Shown here: positions 59,552 through 64,000 of the stretch, one piece after another
Numbering within the stretch: position 1 is the stretch's first letter
Layout: each line of letters begins with the position of its first letter
Source of the DNA: Lepidostoma basale
Taxonomy: Eukaryota; Arthropoda; Insecta; Trichoptera; Lepidostomatidae
NCBI GenBank assembly: GCA_022606425.2
Contig: JAHDVF020000577.1
Span: 992,001-1,056,000, forward strand
DNA length: 64,000 nt
Direction of reading: 5' to 3'
Position numbers and translations under genes: made by a program
The notes under the pieces: generated by a model
What the model saw: only the letters and a program-made list of their open reading frames with translations
What the model was told of the DNA's origin: nothing
The model's database searches: none

Positions 59552-60856
59552 AATAATAGGAGATCGAAGATCTGTTTTGATTTTAGTACATATCGATTTT
59601 TTAAGTTTAACACACATACGACCTTTAGACTTATGTTATACAACTGCACACTTATTTGGGAAAACTAAATATATTCCGTTGACGCACTTATCTGGCGTAA
59701 AGATATAATATATGAGAGAGATAAATTCTAGTTTACAGAAGCTGCCAAGCAGCGGAAGATTCCCGTGTTATTTTTCCGAAAATTTTCTATCTCCACAGTT
59801 GGTAGCCATGCGAATTTAATGACGCAAATGTGGTGTTACCAGAGATAACGGAAATTATAATATATACGAACTGTTTAAACAGCTCAAGTTTTCATTGAAT
59901 TATGAAAGTAATTCTACAATTATTTTTTGTAGAATTAAATTCCAATTACTTGTATTTAGAAATAATTCAAAATGAGTAGGTACATCAAATACCATAAGAG
60001 TGTTTCCTTAGAAAGTTTTTCAGTAAAATGGAAATAAAAAAGGACACATACAACGATGATTTATTTTCAAAAATCATTAGGAAACTAAATAAATAACTAT
60101 ACAAATGTTAGAATATTTTTTTGATGTAGCCATGTTTTATGGCATACTCGGTGAGATTGCAATAAACAAATTTTACATGGCAGAAAATACGTTTTCTCTC
60201 TGGAGGTTGGTTTAATCTTAATTAAGTTTAATTTTATTTAGTGATAATAATTTAAGATAGTGAAAAAACAATAATAGTGTAAGTGACAATTTTGTGAGTG
60301 GTAACGGCTTCCGTCAGCGTCGGTCCTCGCCGCAGATCACCGCCTTTGTTAGTTACATTAGTTTTAATTCGTTGGCCAGCGAATAATGGAGTCTTCTTTA
60401 GATCTTAAGTTATCTTTTTCAGTATGTAATTTTTGGTGTTAATAAATGTAATTTTTAAATAGCAAATATTGGTTTCAATCTCATATCATAATACATCCCG
60501 GAGCATATCTCATATAATATAATGTTAACATTAGCGAATCACATGGGAAAATGTTGGAAAGTTGCTCTAGATCGGGAGTGAATGAGTTCATAAATTCATT
60601 TTTTCACCCCGTGACGACCAAAAAACTCCTAACATCTTTAAAAAAAAGTCAATTTCGCAAAAAAATTTCGAACATATATTTTAAGGTTTTTCAAACTCCG
60701 AATTTTACATCGGGTATATGGCTCACGTTAGAAAACATAAACTGGCAAGAGGAGGCCAATAAATATATATTGTCTATGATCTCAAACGCCAAAGTATTTC
60801 TATTAAACCTGACAGCTAACAGCTGAATAAAAATAACCAAACACAAATGAAATAGA
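59552..60856. promoter_or_regulatory. Divergent intergenic region between sarah and the polyamine oxidase
   Basis: About 1.3 kb separating two start codons that point apart; it should contain both promoters. 60300-60400 is a GC-richer patch (TTCCGTCAGCGTCGGTCCTC) that may be the oxidase 5' exon. AATGGAGTC with a good donor (TCA|GTATGT at 60422) follows it. No TATA box is obvious. Confidence 0.4.
60551..60826 (+). CDS. Possible small protein (91 aa) just upstream of the oxidase
   Basis: ATG to TGA in one frame, ending 30 bases before the oxidase start. Sequence features: a basic helix (KKLLTSLKKSQFRKKI), aromatic residues and FTSGIWLTLENINW. I recognise no family. It may be an upstream ORF in the 5' leader, the last exon of another gene (a TTAG acceptor lies at 60534) or chance. 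The composition is like the A+T-rich surroundings, which argues for caution. Confidence 0.3.
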   Translation: MLESCSRSGVNEFINSFFHPVTTKKLLTSLKKSQFRKKISNIYFKVFQTPNFTSGIWLTLENINWQEEANKYILSMISNAKVFLLNLTANS

Positions 60857-62232
60857 ATGGGAGACGATTCAAACCAAGATGAAAAACCAGAACAATCGCC
60901 CATTCAGTCTAATAAATGCAAAATTTTAATAATCGGTGCTGGCATCGCGGGTCTATCGGCTGCCAATCATTTAGTGAAAAATGGTTGTTCAGACTTTCGA
61001 ATCCTCGAAGCTAGAGGACGTATAGGTGGAAGAGTGATATCGATTCCGATTGGACCGCAGCGGGTGGAGCTGGGAGCCAATTGGATACACGGGGTGCTCG
61101 GTAATCCAATGTTCGAACTAGCGATAGCCAATGGGCTCATAGACATCATAAACGTTCCCAAACCCCACAAGGTCATCGCTGCTACGGAGCAGGGTAAGCA
61201 GGTACCTTTCGGTATATTACAGGAGATATACGAGGCATACGTGTGCTTCCTCAGGAGATGTGAGGAATACTTTTACTGCCAGTACTCGCCTCCAGATGAT
61301 ATTAACAGTGTGGGTGAGCACATCAACTTAGAAGCTTCCATATATCTCAATAATTTACCAGAATCTGATGAGAAATCAATGAGAAGGCTCATATTTGAAT
61401 GCCTCTTGAAAAGAGAAACGTGCATCAGCGGGTGTCATTCTATGAATGAAATAGATTTGCTAGAAATCGGTAGTTATACCGAACTTCAAGGCGGTAATAT
61501 AGTGTTGCCATCTGGGTACAGTTCTATGCTGCAACCACTGTCCAAACACATCCCACCCAGTACCATTCTCACTAGTCACCCTGTAAAAGTAATCCGCTGG
61601 TGCAATGCTGTCACCCCAGGAGCCGTGGGTAGCCCGGGCGCAGACTCTGGTATCGACGACCCAGGGAATGACTCGGATGATTCAGATAATACTGTGATAG
61701 ATGACTCTCCGAATGCTTCACCCACAAGATTGAAAAGGAAAGAATTTAAAACTTCAGATAAAGCGACAACTTCTAAAAAACACATGGTGGAAGTTGAGTG
61801 TGAAAACGGCAAAAAGTTTTACGCTGAGCACCTTATATGCACAATCCCTCTTGGGGTGCTCAAAGAAAGTGCAGCTACATTGTTTGTTCCTAGTTTACCC
61901 GCTGAAAAATTGGAAGCCATTGATCGGTTGTTGTTTGGCACTGTTGATAAAATATTTCTACATTACGACAGGCCGTTCCTCAATCCCACCATATCAGAAG
62001 TTATGTTGCTGTGGGAGACCGTTGATGATCAGCACGATGTCAAGATGCACTGGTTTAGAAAAATTTATTCATTTTCCAAAGTGACAGAGACTTTGCTGTT
62101 GGGGTGGATCTCGGGCCGAGAGGCAGAGTATATGGAGACACTGCCGATGGAAGTGGTAGCAGCCAAGTGTACTGAAATTCTTCGTAAATTTTTAAATGAT
62201 CCTTTTGTTCCTGAACCTCAGAAATGTGTTTG
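60857..62232 (+). CDS. Spermine / N1-acetylpolyamine oxidase-like flavoprotein (first coding exon, 3' partial)
   Basis: An open frame of 458 codons from ATG at 60857 to a phase-2 donor (TG|GTAAGG) at 62232. The next two bases of frame would run into a stop in the intron, so the protein continues in exons beyond the window. FAD-dependent polyamine oxidases cut spermine, spermidine or their acetyl forms, releasing peroxide and an aldehyde. Seen: dinucleotide-binding ILIIGAGIAGLSAANHL (about 23-39), EARGRIGGRV and the substrate-side ELGANWIHG (about 72-80), GGNIVLPSGYSSML and CTIPLGVLKE, in the order of the amine oxidase family. The CVW at the exon end fits the conserved C-S/T-W region near the second FAD-binding part. 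Residues about 262-300 are an acidic Ser/Asp-rich insert followed by a Lys-rich patch (RLKRKEFK), likely a surface loop, as also seen in some spermine oxidases. No signal peptide. The peroxisomal signal, if any, lies outside. Confidence 0.88.
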
Positions 62233-62289
62233 GTAAGGAAACAATATCGTATATTGAATATTTTGTTTGTCTACATTTATATACCGCGT

Positions 62290-63060
62290 TTAACCACCCT
62301 ACCTAGACGAATGTCGGGATGCTAGGTAGCTATCAGCCAGGCACACTTACAAACACTAAGATAAAATCGCACACAAATACACTCTTTCCAACTTAGCTTA
62401 CACCGTCTTGAACAATTAAAAAATCGAGACATTAAGACACAAAGACAATCAAGTAAAAAAAAAAAAAAAACACCCTACCTATTTGAACGTACGTGATACG
62501 TTCACTTTGACTACCGTATCACGTACGGGCTTGAGAAAAAGTAATGTACCTAAAATTTAAAAAGTTTTAGGCATACGCGCGTGTGCCATCAAAACTTGAG
62601 CACAAGTCTACATAAGGGCAGGCGAAGTGTGCGGCCGAGTATTTGACGTTTCGTAATTTAAAAAAATTAAATTAGTTGTAAGTGCACCATCTAAAAGAAC
62701 ATTATGTGTTAAATTATTGTTATGTGTTATTTTATTTTATATCATTGTATTTTGTATAATTTGTTTTAGATTTATTATGTAGACGTTGAATGATTGAAGT
62801 GTGCGCGGGAGATGCCTATTGGTGGCGATGAGGTTCGCAACCCATCACACTGCGTCTCTCGCGTTGGCGAAAAGAGAAGAATGGAGTGCAGCATCGATTA
62901 AAGTGTTGCAGTCCATTCTTTCTGTCTACCCTTTCGGGGAAACGGCGTGATGGTTAGTTAGTTAGTTAGTTAAAATTAGTATATAATTAAATTTCATTAA
63001 CAAAATTGCAAACATAAATTGCACGTTTCTAAGAAAATATCCCAAAGGTAGGGCGGTTAA
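62290..63060. mobile_element. TTAA-flanked repeat with inverted ends, in the oxidase intron
   Basis: TTAACCACCCTACC (62290) and GGTAGGGCGGTTAA (ending 63060) are inverted, beginning and ending with TTAA, the target site of piggyBac-type elements. A second similar end (CACCCTACCTATTTG, 62469) lies within and 62465-62670 matches 3515-3750, so the structure may be two overlapping copies. A family Z repeat is inserted at 62738-62978. Non-coding. Confidence 0.6.
62738..62978 (+). repeat. Repeat family Z (copy 3), inside the TTAA element
   Basis: GCGCGGGAGATGCCTATTGG, then TGGCGATGAGGTTCGCAACC, CATCACACTGCGTCTCTCGC and AACGGCGTGATGGTTAGTTA, ending in a (GTTA)n tail. Matches copy 1 over its whole length. 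Confidence 0.8.
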
Positions 63061-63685
63061 CCTAACTGTTATATAAAAGTTTCTTATGTACATTCAAATA
63101 TTGAATTTCAACAATGTGTTAAATATACACATTTTGCCATTTGTCTCTATCTTGTATCTGCCCCCTAATATCATTGTATGTGAATCCAGCTGCCTTTTTA
63201 TATGTTTCTGCAGTGCTTAAGACCTTATAGACATTACCTATGTAGTTATTACCTAACCTAACCACCTGTTCTTATAAAGTGACGTATTGATTTTAAAATG
63301 TTCTTCTTAGATATCTTAATCCAGTTTTATCAAGCATATGTGATCCACTTTTATCCATGTGATCTGTTATTCTTTTGATTTAAATATTAAAAAATAGTTA
63401 GATTTATTATTATTCTATATTTTCTAACATATTGTCAGTCCATGTAAATCATGTAATATTTTTAAACCATTTGTCCAAGGTGATTATTTTCTCAAAATTA
63501 GCATAAATAATATTTCATTTTTACAAAAAATTTCGTTAACACGTCGAATGCTAGGCGCATACTACCGAAATATCGTTAAATGCTCAATACGCGCCCAGCG
63601 GGTTTGTGTTTTTTGTAAATGCTCACCGACATGTATAATATACAAAAAGAAATAGTAATTATTTATCCTTCTATTTTCTTCTTCT
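63061..63685. other. Oxidase intron continued
   Basis: A+T-rich. I looked for the next oxidase exon (expected to begin with the rest of a Trp codon and a TSW-like run) and did not find it. Confidence 0.45.
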
Positions 63686-64000
63686 TCTTCGATGGCCCTA
63701 CAGCTCATATCGAGCCGTAGCCTCCAGTATTCATCGCCTCCAACTCCTCCTGTTCTCCGCTTTGACCCTCCAATCTGACACTCTTAACAATCTTGCCCCA
63801 TCTCTCCCAACTTCATCCTCCCATCGCAGCCTTGGTCGTCCAATTGGTCTTCTACCACCTGGGTGCCACTCCAGCAATCTTTTTGGGGTTCGTGATGACG
63901 GCATCCTCTGCACGTGACCGGCCCATCTCAGTCTATTCAGCCTGACCTGTGTAAATATGGTACAGCTCGTCATTATGCCGCACTCTCCAGCCTTCACCGT
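63670..64000 (-). mobile_element. LINE 3' fragment running off the window edge
   Basis: Minus-strand reading VRLNRLRWAGHVQRMPSSRT, PKRLLEWHPGGRRPIGRPRL, RWEDEVGRD and SWRR: LINE RT C-terminal tail. The 3' end (TTCTTCTTCTTC on the plus strand) is the complement of (GAA)n. The element continues past 64000. Confidence 0.8.

Noticed and set aside
62233..64000. Search for the second oxidase exon
   Set aside because: No acceptor followed by the expected conserved C-terminal flavin-binding sequence was found; the gene is taken to continue outside the window.

Overview
This is an A+T-rich, repeat-laden piece of an animal nuclear genome, most likely an insect. Genes are split by short GT-AG introns, mariner, pogo, hAT, LINE and tRNA-headed SINE families are dense, and the protein relatives (KLHL4/5-type kelch protein, Abraxas, SLC22 transporter, calcipressin/sarah, polyamine oxidase) are metazoan. 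Motifs such as TAGGTACCTA and AAGTAGGTAC recur; they are familiar from lepidopteran and aphid DNA, but I cannot fix the order or species. There is no bacterial operon, CRISPR array, rRNA gene or virus.

Layout. 1-1252 (+): the last three exons of an unidentified gene. 1253-12221: intergenic DNA with an internally deleted mariner, a 407-bp MITE and LINE scraps, including a LINE whose 5' part is inverted. 12222-15736 (-): a complete three-exon Abraxas-family gene (369 aa). About 300 bp separates its start codon from that of the divergent gene at 16038-22620 (+), a ten-exon BTB-BACK-Kelch protein (631 aa) of the KLHL1/4/5 group whose introns hold a MITE, a mariner/LINE chimera, LINE tails and a foldback with hammerhead-ribozyme-like cores. 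22621-30150: intergenic, with SINEs and a hAT element. 30361-57150 (+): an SLC22-type organic cation transporter (548 aa) whose first coding exon of 43 nt lies 22.8 kb upstream of the second. That giant intron carries nested hAT elements with exact 8-bp target duplications, a deleted pogo element, a nearly intact LINE reverse transcriptase, a 21-bp minisatellite and a cluster of LINE and SINE tails. 58916-59551 (-): calcipressin/sarah (RCAN, 211 aa), convergent with the transporter. 60857-62232 (+): the large first coding exon of a spermine/N1-acetylpolyamine oxidase, whose remaining exons lie beyond the window.

The host genes do not form one pathway. They cover BRISC/BRCA1-A-type deubiquitinase scaffolding, a possible Cullin-3 substrate adaptor, organic ion transport, calcineurin control and polyamine catabolism. 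The newer-looking material is in the mobile DNA: CTGANGA...GAAA cores with conserved stems in two inferred Penelope-like families; a short repeat that shares its 3' end with a LINE family; a pogo remnant that kept its DNA-binding helix-turn-helix and zinc finger but lost the catalytic core; and a hAT inside a hAT, each with a clean target duplication.

Exon joins were made by hand from GT-AG signals and reading phase, with no transcript support. Repeat boundaries are exact only where terminal repeats or target duplications are stated.
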